A stretch of DNA of 13,463 nucleotides from Brevipalpus yothersi (GCA_003956705.1 QZCP01000644.1:1-13463), one strand, 5' to 3'; numbered from the stretch's first letter, positions 8,878 through 13,463 are shown. Made by a program: numbers and translations. The notes: a model not told the origin generated them from the sequence alone.

Positions 8878-11671
8878 GGGCATGATTTGAGCTGTGAAAA
8901 AGGGATGAGAATCGAGCTGAAAGTGGTAACAATGGGTATTCTAAGCGTGTGATGATGACTACCATAACGAGGCGCGATTGAAGATACCTTCTCGTTGATT
9001 GGATTGTATGCAAATTAGCAACTCTCTATGCATTAACCTTCTCTTTCTCCTCTTTTTTGCTTGTCATGACTTGTTCCTTTTATTTCAAAGATTTTTTATT
9101 GCCTCTTCCTCTTTTGTGAAGGCTTCATTCTCGGCAGGTAATAAAATTTGAATTCATTTGATCGAATCATGGTGTATTGAATGCATGGAATTGAATGCTA
9201 TCTTTCTAGGGTAATCGCATTCTTGGACTAGCTGAATGCATTTCTTGAGTTCAATTTGATCAAAACTTCGAACCTCACTCTCAACTAGCTTCATATGAAA
9301 CTTATCTAATGTTTTCTCTTCTTCACAGATCCTCCGCCTGAACAGATTCTCAAAATTGTTTCGAAAACTTCGTACTCTATAAATTTGACGTGGTCATCCA
9401 TTCAAGAGAAACTTTTCGATGTTGAGCTAAACGAAGATATTCAAGGTAGAGTTCTCACTAACACTGTATGTAACAGTTATTGATTCTTAGCTTAATGATT
9501 TGCTATTTTCTTAAGGTTACACGATTTATCATCGAAAACTAAATACCGACCAATGGGACTCAATGAGCTTGCCTCCAGATAGAAAATCATTCGAATACAA
9601 AGGACTCCAGTGTGGAACAGCATATCAGTTTTATATTCAGGCTCAGAACGAGATAGGTGCAAGTGACCCTAGCCATATAGTCACTGCTCGATTGGATGGG
9701 TCTGGTCAGTAAGCCTACAGTGAACTGAAAAAATCCTTCCTCTAAGAATTACTTGGAATGCCCATCCTCACCTTCGAATTATAGTTTTTTTAGTCGAAAA
9801 ATTGTTTTAAAATGTCAAAATTGATCATCTCCTCACCGAAAGCCTTTTTCAAAAGCACTCTTCTTTTCTTATAATGAGACTAATGAATTTCTTGATCGAT
9901 ACTCTTTTCAATTTTAGCTCCTGTGCCTCCTAATAAAGAGTCTTTACTCGTGCTCAATTCGACTACGGCTATTATTCACCTAGATGCCTGGCATGATGGT
10001 GGATGTCGAATGGAGCGAATGGAAATAATGTTCAAACAAGCAAGAAAGAGGGAATGGACCTCTTTACCATTTGTTTACACATCTTCTAAAGAAGATCACG
10101 ATATTATTCTTCCTGGTCTTCAGCCAATGACTTCCTATGAGCTCAAAATAACTGCAAAAAATGAAGCTGATACCACTCAAGCTGTATACAGTTTTCAAAC
10201 AAATTCAAGAACAATTGGTAAGAGAGTGAAATGATTTCCTCAAACTCAAGAATGATCATTCATGCGTGCACCAAAATAAGGATAGTATTTTCAGAATATC
10301 AAATACAATGTTATCGAAAGTTTTATTGTAGCTAACTATCTACTATGATCATTTTGTCCCAATCTATCAGCCATCAGGATTGATTTAAGAATAATTTTCG
10401 GAACTTTCGCTTCAAACTACTTCGCTTCTATCGCTGAAAAATTCTCTTCTAAGTGCTCATTTTTTTCCTTTCCAGACAAGAATTCCTCTCCCATCGGAGG
10501 TGAATTATCGTCACCTTCATTAGCCTCTCAAAATTCTCCCTATTTTGACATCAACCTCGTTCTCTCAACAAGCCTTGCCGTTGGAGTGACTCTCATTGCT
10601 TTCTCATTGGTTTTTTGCCTTCTCTTCATACGTAAACGCCAAACAAATCTCGTTCTGTATGGTAAGCTGGCTCACCCAAGATCTTGCATTATCCTAGAAT
10701 TCTTCCGAAAATGATTTCTCATTTTCTGATACTTAGACAATGGATCCATCTATGAATCTAATAAGCGGCCACCTTGCACGGAATCTTTGCATCTAACCCA
10801 AATGGATAGTGGAAGTATGAAGAAGATATCTTGTGATGGTAACTCAGGTCTAGATTCGGGCTATTTTCCATCTCCTTATGCCATGACTAAAATTGAGGAC
10901 GATAAGCAGGATTTAAGCTGTATCATGACAGATGGTAGCAGACTGCACACTTCACCTTTGAAGCAGGTAAGACACTACTGGATTCCCTCTGCAATAATAA
11001 CTCTTTTTTCCAATATTCTATCTATGATACATTATTTATTGTGTACATGTAATTATCTCAAATCCCATTTCCTTCATCATTTATTTTCTGCTCTCGTAAA
11101 AAATTGTTGCCCCTGTTGCTATAATTTTTGAAAAATTTTTCTTCTCATTCTACAGCGTCATCAAGCTGATGTTGAACCTCTTTATGCCACTGTGAAGAGA
11201 ACTCCAAGACCCCCTCGATCAGATGTTCATGTGTATCATTTTCCAAGTAAAAATCTTTCCTAATATATTAGTTAGTCCAGAAATTCTTCGGACAGAATTT
11301 TCGAACCAGCTCTCAAAGTGTAAAATCTCACTATCATTCCAGCCAATCAAGGTATGAGTGTTGTCGAGGGAGGTTTGAATTTCCCTCAAAATGAAACTTT
11401 TTATGGTTCAAGTAAATCCAGAGGATCACTTCAGCAAGCTGATGCACCCTATGGAACATTGACTCGAGCTAAAGATAAAGTGTTACATGAGGCTGGTTAG
11501 TTTTGAGGGAAACAAAATTGAATTGATTGAAAATTGATGATTAACAATGATTTTTTTTCATCTCATTCAGGTGATCTCTCTTACTCTAGTCTATCGGCCG
11601 ATTCCCAACCCATTGTGATCTACTCTCAGCATCCGTATCGTTCTAATCTAACGAGACAAGTTCTATCATAG
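90..11671 (+). CDS. Dscam: Dscam-family receptor, 5'-partial, 20 exons (join)
   Basis: Joined exons: 90-170, 535-726, 788-1009, 1251-1436, 1758-1919, 2049-2351, 2686-2805, 3482-3664, 3733-3912, 4029-4277, 6292-6462, 8215-8535, 9329-9445, 9516-9704, 9918-10217, 10476-10661, 10737-10966, 11156-11246, 11343-11495, 11571-11671. They give 1245 visible residues without a stop. Domain order: Ig4 (1-91), Ig5 (92-190), Ig6 (191-281), Ig7 (282-382), Ig8 (383-483), Ig9 (484-582), FN1 (583-683), FN2 (684-790), an FN5-like domain (791-892), an FN6-like domain (893-990), Ser/Pro stalk, TM helix 1020-1044, and a cytoplasmic tail 1045-1245. Domains were assigned by remembered similarity to insect Dscam1, for example WER-x-R-x-LP-x-N in Ig6, the L-x-CG motif in FN5 and DGGC in FN6. 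Dscam proteins are homophilic cell-surface recognition receptors in neurons and, in arthropods, also in immune cells. FN3, FN4 and Ig10 are absent. Residue numbers in this annotation count from the split codon at base 90. It could be a Dscam paralogue rather than the canonical orthologue. Confidence 0.93.
171..534 (+). other. Intron 1 (364 bases)
   Basis: GTAAGT donor and ATTTATTTCAG acceptor. I see no repeat, conserved domain fragment or second exon in it. A short reading frame that starts at 507 is only the read-in to exon 2. Confidence 0.85.
535..726 (+). CDS. Dscam: Dscam exon 2: second half of Ig4
   Basis: Encodes residues 28-92. GNPAGKFEWFHNG contains the core Ig tryptophan W36, and D-D-R-G-A-Y-Q-C gives the second cysteine C73 in the usual D-x-G-x-Y-x-C strand. 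The acceptor is a clean TTTCAG. The end is set by phase: AG|GCAAGT is the only donor that joins exon 3 in frame, so this exon uses a GC donor. The next GT, at 731, would give a stop codon at once in exon 3. Confidence 0.9.
727..787 (+). other. Intron 2, GC-AG type, 61 bases
   Basis: It begins GCAAGT and ends TTTCTCTAG. The donor context AG|GCAAGT matches the known consensus for the rare GC-AG class, which needs good pairing elsewhere to U1 to make up for the C. It is the shortest intron in the window. Confidence 0.85.
788..1009 (+). CDS. Dscam: Dscam exon 3: most of Ig5
   Basis: Encodes residues 92-166, opening with DDPPTF. It has the first cysteine C116 in LSLSC, then PLPQVTWTLDG with the core tryptophan. 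It continues through a GDYVTKDNRLVSYVNITSV stretch very like the G-x-Y-V-T...V-V-S-Y-L-N-I-T-S-V strand of insect Dscam1 Ig5. NIT is an N-glycosylation sequon. The donor is GTATGA and both ends are phase 1. Confidence 0.92.
1251..1436 (+). CDS. Dscam: Dscam exon 4: end of Ig5 and first half of Ig6
   Basis: Encodes residues 166-228. DGGQYEC (C172) closes Ig5. GPPFIRSMKNVSAI opens Ig6, followed by LLILNCPVGGYP (C213) and IHWER. The C-P-V-x-G-Y-P-I-x-S-I-x-W-E-R run is a strong Dscam Ig6 signature. The donor that keeps the frame is GTTGGT at 1437. A better-looking GTAACG lies 4 bases further on but would create an immediate UGA after joining to exon 5. Confidence 0.92.
1437..1757 (+). other. Intron 4 (321 bases) with CT/TTTC repeat
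   Basis: GTTGGT donor and TTCATTCAG acceptor. Just inside the donor lies a compound CT then TTTC microsatellite. The remainder shows no coding signal. A reading frame from 1574 runs into exon 5 and is a frame continuation, not a separate gene. Confidence 0.85.
1449..1499 (+). repeat. Compound (CT)n-(TTTC)n microsatellite
   Basis: CT units run to about base 1485, followed by three to four TTTC units. It starts only about 12 bases after the exon 4 donor. Confidence 0.95.
1758..1919 (+). CDS. Dscam: Dscam exon 5: second half of Ig6
   Basis: Encodes residues 228-282. With exon 4 it makes WERERKSLPYN then QVRPNGTLI and DQGLYTCVAS (C262). This aligns residue for residue with the insect W-E-R-D-N-R-x-L-P...F-P-N-G-T-L-I pattern, which confirms the exon 4/5 junction. 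NGT is a glycosylation sequon. The donor is GTAGGA. Confidence 0.92.
2049..2351 (+). CDS. Dscam: Dscam exon 6: complete Ig7 in one exon
   Basis: A 303-base exon encoding residues 282-383. It contains VKPFIQPFTFG, first cysteine C305, EIRWLKDG with the core tryptophan, and SGNYTCNAS with C364. The P-x-I-x-P-F-x-F opening is the hallmark of the Ig7 position, which in insect and crustacean Dscam1 is an array of mutually exclusive exon 9 copies. Here only one copy is visible, and the flanking introns (129 and 334 bases) have no room for another. NRS, NYT and NAS are sequons. The donor is GTAGGT and both ends are phase 1. Confidence 0.93.
2352..2685 (+). other. Intron 6 (334 bases) with CT repeat
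   Basis: GTAGGT donor and a long pyrimidine-rich acceptor ending TTTTCCAG. It contains a 55-base CT microsatellite. No alternative Ig7 exon copy is present. Confidence 0.87.
2452..2506 (+). repeat. (CT)n microsatellite in intron 6
   Basis: An uninterrupted CT run of about 27 units, roughly 180 bases upstream of the exon 7 acceptor. Confidence 0.96.
2686..2805 (+). CDS. Dscam: Dscam exon 7: first half of Ig8
   Basis: Encodes residues 383-423: APVWQIEPQD, cysteine C406 in VVDCQAEGFP, and IPRIHWSKAE with the core tryptophan. It matches the P-x-W-I-x-E-P and C-x-A-x-G-F-P-x-P pattern of Dscam Ig8. The donor is GTAAAT, phase 1. Confidence 0.9.
2806..3481 (+). other. Intron 7 (676 bases)
   Basis: GTAAAT donor and acceptor GTTTCTGTTAAG. 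I see no exon-like segment. The only local structure noticed is a short inverted repeat with arms at 3157-3164 and 3174-3181. A reading frame starting at 3410 overlaps exon 8 in the wrong frame. Confidence 0.8.
3157..3181. repeat. Short inverted repeat (8-base arms, 9-base loop)
   Basis: CGATTGAT at 3157-3164 and its reverse complement ATCAATCG at 3174-3181 could form a small hairpin inside intron 7. This may be chance. Confidence 0.4.
3482..3664 (+). CDS. Dscam: Dscam exon 8: second half of Ig8
   Basis: Encodes residues 423-484. The start is set by an in-frame TAA at 3478-3480 and the AG at 3480-3481, which gives phase 1. HVRVFENGSLAIHNV and DMGFYLCQATN (C464) match the N-I-R-V-x-x-G-T-L...G-x-Y-x-C strands of Dscam Ig8. 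NGS is a sequon. The donor is GTAAGT. Confidence 0.88.
3733..3912 (+). CDS. Dscam: Dscam exon 9: first part of Ig9
   Basis: Encodes residues 484-544. RRG-like VRKGEEARVSC (C507), GDKPINISWFKE with the core tryptophan, and DQRYRL fit Dscam Ig9 (G-E-x-A-x-L-x-C, G-x-K-P-I). The acceptor is AAACTAG after a pyrimidine tract. The frame-keeping donor is GTTGGT at 3913; a GTAATA donor 4 bases later would break the frame and reach a stop 20 codons downstream. NIS is a sequon. Confidence 0.9.
4029..4277 (+). CDS. Dscam: Dscam exon 10: end of Ig9 and first half of FN1
   Basis: Encodes residues 544-627. GITSIISIENV and DSALYKCSAEN (C564) close Ig9. EPPESPQNLNI then SRSVTANW and GNSPILRYIIEYK open FN1, matching the P-E-x-P...S-G-R-S-V-x-L-x-W...G-N-S-P-L-x-R-Y-I-I-E-F pattern of the first Dscam FNIII domain. 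Donor AG|GTTTGT is weak at +3. Confidence 0.92.
4278..6291 (+). other. Intron 10 (2014 bases), splits FN1
   Basis: The largest intron. It holds a long GAAA/GA microsatellite near its 5' end and a small AGT/TAG-rich patch near 5145-5172. I see no Ig- or FN-like segment in it. A frame of about 77 codons at 5860-6093 shows no recognisable domain and looks like chance. The acceptor is ATTCTTCACAG. Confidence 0.8.
4495..4628 (+). repeat. Compound (GAAA)n-(GA)n microsatellite in intron 10
   Basis: GAAA units with minor interruptions run from about 4495 to 4596, followed by an uninterrupted GA run to 4628. It is the longest simple repeat in the window. The reading frames rich in K, E and R across it are repeat translation only. 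Confidence 0.97.
6292..6462 (+). CDS. Dscam: Dscam exon 11: second half of FN1
   Basis: Encodes residues 627-684. DKWNSRKVI, then LNNLHPMTTYHLRVFAEN and IGRSEAS are the E to G strands of an FNIII domain: L-x-P-x-T-x-Y-x-x-R-V-x-A-x-N-x-x-G-x-S. They align with Dscam FN1 (L-S-P-A-T-T-Y-N-I-R-I-V-A-E-N). The donor is GTAAGC, phase 1. Confidence 0.91.
6463..8214 (+). other. Intron 11 (1752 bases), between FN1 and FN2
   Basis: No FN- or Ig-like exon is visible, and FN1 and FN2 join directly at EE|APGG as in insect Dscam. A small frame with ATG at 7872 to 8075 has a hydrophobic start but lies in ATT/ATG-rich sequence. A short CT run sits at about 8181-8192, just upstream of the acceptor TTTTCAG. 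Confidence 0.8.
8215..8535 (+). CDS. Dscam: Dscam exon 12: complete FN2
   Basis: A 321-base exon encoding one whole FNIII domain, residues 684-791. APGGPPLHIK, SIQVTWKPP, GPIKGYHIGYK, KGLTKATKYLVVVQAFN and RGSSPASEE follow the Dscam FN2 pattern: A-P-S-G-x-P...M-R-V-T-W-K-P-P...G-Y-Y-V-G-Y-K...V-V-I-Q-A-F-N. Unlike FN1 and the FN5-like domain it has no internal intron. The donor is GTAAGA. Confidence 0.93.
8536..9328 (+). other. Intron 12 (793 bases), at the site of the missing FN3-FN4-Ig10
   Basis: It joins FN2 to an FN5-like domain. It is too short to hold the roughly 900 bases needed for FN3, FN4 and Ig10, and I see no remnant of them. It contains a GA microsatellite. The acceptor is TTCTTCACAG. 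Confidence 0.82.
8828..8872 (+). repeat. (GA)n microsatellite in intron 12
   Basis: An uninterrupted GA run of about 22 units. The serine/leucine-rich minus-strand frame over it is repeat translation. Confidence 0.96.
9329..9445 (+). CDS. Dscam: Dscam exon 13: first half of an FN5-like domain
   Basis: Encodes residues 791-830. DPPPEQILKIVSKTSYSINLTW gives the A to B strands and conserved tryptophan of an FNIII domain. It is followed by an acidic, poorly conserved loop (FDVELNEDIQ) where canonical Dscam FN5 has the H-E-G-D-x-A-P-L loop. NLT is a sequon. The donor is GTAGAG, phase 1. Confidence 0.86.
9516..9704 (+). CDS. Dscam: Dscam exon 14: second half of an FN5-like domain
   Basis: Encodes residues 830-893. 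GYTIYHRK, the tryptophan in DQWDS, LQCGTAYQFYIQAQN (C862) and IGASDPS match Dscam FN5, whose G-Y-T-L-H-Y-K and L-L-C-G-S-x-Y-Q motifs are distinctive. This is the main reason for calling it FN5 rather than FN3. Donor GTCAGT at 9705 keeps the frame. GTAAGC at 9709 has the better consensus but would shift the frame and stop after a few codons. Confidence 0.9.
9918..10217 (+). CDS. Dscam: Dscam exon 15: complete FN6
   Basis: A 300-base exon for residues 893-993. APVPPNKESLLVL, then AIIHLDAWHDGGC (C922), LQPMTSYELKITAKNEA and a closing YSFQTNS match the last Dscam FNIII domain, with its A-W-x-D-G-G-C and L-x-P-x-T-x-Y-x-L-x-I-T-A-x-N motifs. The single cysteines C862 in FN5 and C922 here are conserved in the family. 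The donor is GTAAGA. Confidence 0.94.
10476..10661 (+). CDS. Dscam: Dscam exon 16: stalk, transmembrane helix, start of tail
   Basis: Encodes residues 993-1055. A Ser/Pro/Asn-rich stalk (993-1017) leads into a 25-residue hydrophobic helix (1020-1044, bases 10556-10630) that ends in the stop-transfer RKRQ. This gives type I topology with the Ig/FN part outside. The exon is symmetric (phase 1 at both ends), so skipping it would give an in-frame product without a membrane anchor. Confidence 0.92.
10737..10966 (+). CDS. Dscam: Dscam exon 17: cytoplasmic tail part 1
   Basis: Encodes residues 1055-1131. Tyrosines are Y1060 (SIYESN), Y1097 (SGYFPSP) and Y1102 (PYAMTK). The rest is polar and likely unstructured. 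The acceptor is ATACTTAG. The exon ends CAG|GTAAGA in phase 0, the first break from the phase-1 series. Assignment rests on the open frame, good splice sites and position after the TM helix rather than on homology. Confidence 0.85.
11156..11246 (+). CDS. Dscam: Dscam exon 18: cytoplasmic tail part 2, PxxP and YATV
   Basis: Encodes residues 1132-1162. EPLYATVKRTPRPPRS holds Y1141-A-T-V and KRTPRPP, which fits the class I SH3-ligand pattern +xxPxxP. In insects the Dscam tail is known to recruit the SH2/SH3 adaptor Dock; whether these motifs do so here is inference. The acceptor is TTCTACAG and the donor GTAAAA. Confidence 0.85.
11343..11495 (+). CDS. Dscam: Dscam exon 19: cytoplasmic tail part 3
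   Basis: Encodes residues 1162-1213. It includes Y1182 and Y1198 in DAPYGTLTRAKDK, a second Yxx(L/V) motif. The acceptor is ATTCCAG. The donor GTTAGT is weak at +3. Reading through it gives GGT TAG, so retention of the next intron would end the protein straight after this exon. Confidence 0.85.
11571..11671 (+). CDS. Dscam: Dscam exon 20: C-terminal end and stop
   Basis: Encodes residues 1213-1245 and the TAG stop at 11669-11671. GDLSYSSLSADSQ contains the third Yxx(L/V) motif at Y1217, and Y1230 and Y1235 follow. The acceptor is TCTCATTCAG. I see no PDZ-ligand consensus at the terminal VLS. Confidence 0.85.
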
Positions 11672-11850
11672 ATTGAAACTTAATCTCCCGCTTTCAACCA
11701 TGGCACTCAATTTGATCTCGTTTTTGGACTCGGAGAAAATATTCTTATTTTTTCAAAAGACTTTTATAAATTTTATCTTGATTATGTGGAATCTAAGCTC
11801 AAAAATGCTTCTCTAATAATGAAATTGATATAAGTTTTCTTAATTAAATG
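11672..11850 (+). other. Likely 3' UTR
   Basis: Sequence after the stop becomes strongly AT-rich and has stops in all frames. It extends at least to the candidate poly(A) signal. Confidence 0.65.
11843..11848 (+). terminator. Candidate poly(A) signal ATTAAA
   Basis: ATTAAA, the commonest variant of AATAAA, lies about 170 bases after the stop. It is followed by a T- and GT-rich stretch (TTTTATTTGTTGTTAATTTT) suitable as a downstream element. No AATAAA was seen closer to the stop. Confidence 0.5.
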
Positions 11851-12711
11851 CAAATTTTATTTGTTGTTAATTTTTAATTTATTGGTTTATCAAAAATTTC
11901 CCCAATTTTTTCTGATTTATATGAAAATTTAAAATTTATATGAATTCTTGAAAAATTTTGCTGGTGGCCTCATTTGTGTTTTATAAATCGAGAGCTCAAA
12001 GGAATCTCCCTACACTTCAGATCGAGGAATCAGGCTTTCACAAGAGGAGCTTGAAAATCGTATTATTATTATTATCCAATCTGTATTCAAGTTGAAAATA
12101 ATCAAGAGTATTTTTAATGCTAGAGTTGTTTCATGTTTTATATCAATACTAGACTGGAGCTCTCACACATTGTTTGACTGAACTCTTTTGGCTTCCAAGA
12201 AATCGATTCAATCGATCTGACAAATGAATTTTCCAATGTCCAGACTATATTCTGGAAAAATTCCCATCTTATCTCCCATCTACGTAAATCTCCTCTGGAT
12301 CGACACTGCCATGAAAATATAGCCATTGTGCGGAAGCATTTTGAGAGATGGAACATTTGTTTGAGAGTCATGTGACTTTTTTAATTATGCAAAATTTTTC
12401 GATCTGGTTTCAATATTTCTCTTTGGTGATCTTAATTTTTTTCCTACGATTTATTCCAATCTACTGTTATTTCCATTTTGTTTGGTTGCATATGCTTGTT
12501 TACTGGTAGCAAACTATAGAAAATCTATGGAATAATCAGATGATTTCTTGAAATGAATTGGGATTCGTCCTGGATTTAGCTCAAAATGCTTCGAAGTTTT
12601 TTGGAATCTTTCGAGACAACCTGCAGAAAATTCTGTAATGATATCCATTATTGGCGTTTCCTTGGTGAATTTCGGTAACAAAATATTTGTCTATATTTTC
12701 TCTCGCTCTGA

Positions 12712-12755
<44 letters not shown>

Positions 12756-13123
12756 TTGATGAAATTTCCGGATAAAAGATTCACTATCAAAGTGAAGGCA
12801 TCAATGTGACATTAATAGGGTGCTGAAGCGAGAATCTGTTCGTTTCAGTGAATGAATCATGAGTGAGTGAAAGGATGAACAGCCAAAAAGTGTTTACTGG
12901 GCCATGAAAAACTAGCCACAAATTACAGTTCGACTCCATAATGATTTATGAGCACGTTGAGAGAATAAATTCTATCAGGTTGTGAGTGGAAACTTTGTAT
13001 AATTTCCGTTTCCGGCTCATCAACAGAAGTAAGCATGAAAAGTTATGTATGGGCTTCATTGAGTCTTGCGAGCAGGGTAAATTGAGTTAGTTAAATTCCA
13101 GATCAACCTAGCAACGTTGATAA
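11851..13123. other. Downstream flank without recognised genes
   Basis: AT-rich sequence with a short ATT repeat at 12060-12075 and a GA microsatellite at 12717-12752. A minus-strand frame at 12138-12371 (77 codons) resembles nothing I know and has no clear start context. I see no tRNA, Ig/FN exon or transposon hallmark. Confidence 0.6.
12717..12752 (+). repeat. (GA)n microsatellite downstream of the gene
   Basis: An uninterrupted GA run of 18 units in the 3' flank. Confidence 0.95.
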
Positions 13124-13150
13124 ACAACCAATAAGTTTCCTCCTTTTACT

Positions 13151-13411
13151 ATGAATACTGATAAGAAGACATGTTTTCGATTCTTTTCTGCGGAGCTTCG
13201 ATCTTATTTATTTGAGCGCCTTGTTTCCACAGCAGTACCACACCCTGATAAAGGAGCTCACTTCTCTTACAATCAAAACGAAATTTGTTTCACACATGCT
13301 TACATGACAAATGATCCGAAAAGAGAACACTTTACCCTCGACCACATAGCCTCAGATGCTTGGTTAGTATCGAAAAAATGGTTCCACAAGTCCACCTCAC
13401 TCCTCTGTAGG

Positions 13412-13463
<52 letters not shown>
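13151..13463 (+). CDS. Unrecognised reading frame, open to the window edge
   Basis: The frame is stop-free from 13124 to the last base, with an ATG at 13151 that has A at -3. About 87 codons precede the CT repeat, which then reads as alternating Leu/Ser. The peptide (starting MNTDKKTCFRFF, later PHPDKGAHFSYN and HFTLDHIASDAW) is of mixed, protein-like composition, but I do not recognise a family. It could be the first exon of a downstream gene; possible donors are GTTAGT near 13363 and GTAGGC near 13407. It could also be an internal exon starting after TTTCCACAG at 13232, or chance. Confidence 0.25.
13413..13463 (+). repeat. (CT)n microsatellite at the window end
   Basis: A pure CT run fills the last 51 bases and is cut by the window edge. 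Confidence 0.97.

Noticed and set aside
8801..9013. Minus-strand Ser/Leu-rich frame; also 12581-12790
   Set aside because: Both are driven by GA/CT microsatellite translation.
8536..9328. Hidden FN3, FN4 or Ig10 exons in intron 12
   Set aside because: Frames there lack the Trp/Tyr or Cys patterns of these domains, and the space is too small for all three.
12138..12371. Minus-strand 77-codon frame in the 3' flank
   Set aside because: No recognisable domain, no supporting splice or start context, and a length expected by chance in this composition.
1..13463. CRISPR array, transposon or bacterial operon
   Set aside because: Repeats are simple dinucleotide or tetranucleotide microsatellites. 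The genes have spliceosomal introns, and no terminal inverted repeats or transposase were seen.

Overview
The window is eukaryotic genomic DNA, very probably from a small-genome arthropod. Almost all of it is one plus-strand, intron-rich gene that runs from an exon already inside the gene (first exon base 90) to a stop codon at 11669-11671. Joining 20 exons by reading phase and splice sites gives 3737 coding bases. That is 1245 visible residues with no internal stop. The product is a Dscam-family (Down syndrome cell adhesion molecule) type I membrane receptor. Microsatellites are all of the CT/GA class, several introns are only 61-75 bases, and the exon plan matches arthropod Dscam. A chelicerate is plausible, but I cannot fix the taxon from sequence alone.

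Layout: 90-726 encodes Ig4; 788-1251 and following encodes Ig5; 1251-1919 encodes the end of Ig5 plus Ig6; 2049-2351 is a single exon for Ig7, the position that is a large mutually exclusive cluster in insect and crustacean Dscam1; 2686-3664 is Ig8; 3733-4277 is Ig9 plus the first half of FN1; 6292-6462 is the rest of FN1; 8215-8535 is FN2; 9329-9704 is an FN domain that matches canonical FN5; 9918-10217 matches FN6; 10476-10661 carries a stalk and the transmembrane helix; 10737-11671 encodes a tail of about 200 residues with repeated Yxx(L/V) motifs and a PxxP motif. Canonical FN3, FN4 and Ig10 are missing between FN2 and FN5. The order Ig4-9, FN1, FN2, FN5, FN6, TM is the most notable biological feature here. 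The 5' end of the gene (signal peptide, Ig1-3 if present) lies outside the window.

The first 17 exon junctions that can be seen (the acceptor of exon 1 and the donors of exons 1-16) are all phase 1, so each of the first 16 exons is a multiple of three and could be skipped in frame. One intron is GC-AG. Three exon ends carry overlapping GTNNGTAA double donors 4 bases apart. Five donors have a pyrimidine at +3.

Base 11672 onward is an AT-rich 3' UTR with a candidate poly(A) signal at 11843, then apparently non-coding sequence with a GA microsatellite. At the far end an unrecognised reading frame (from 13124, ATG at 13151) stays open to the window edge. Both window edges fall inside long CT repeats, which suggests a contig broken at microsatellites.
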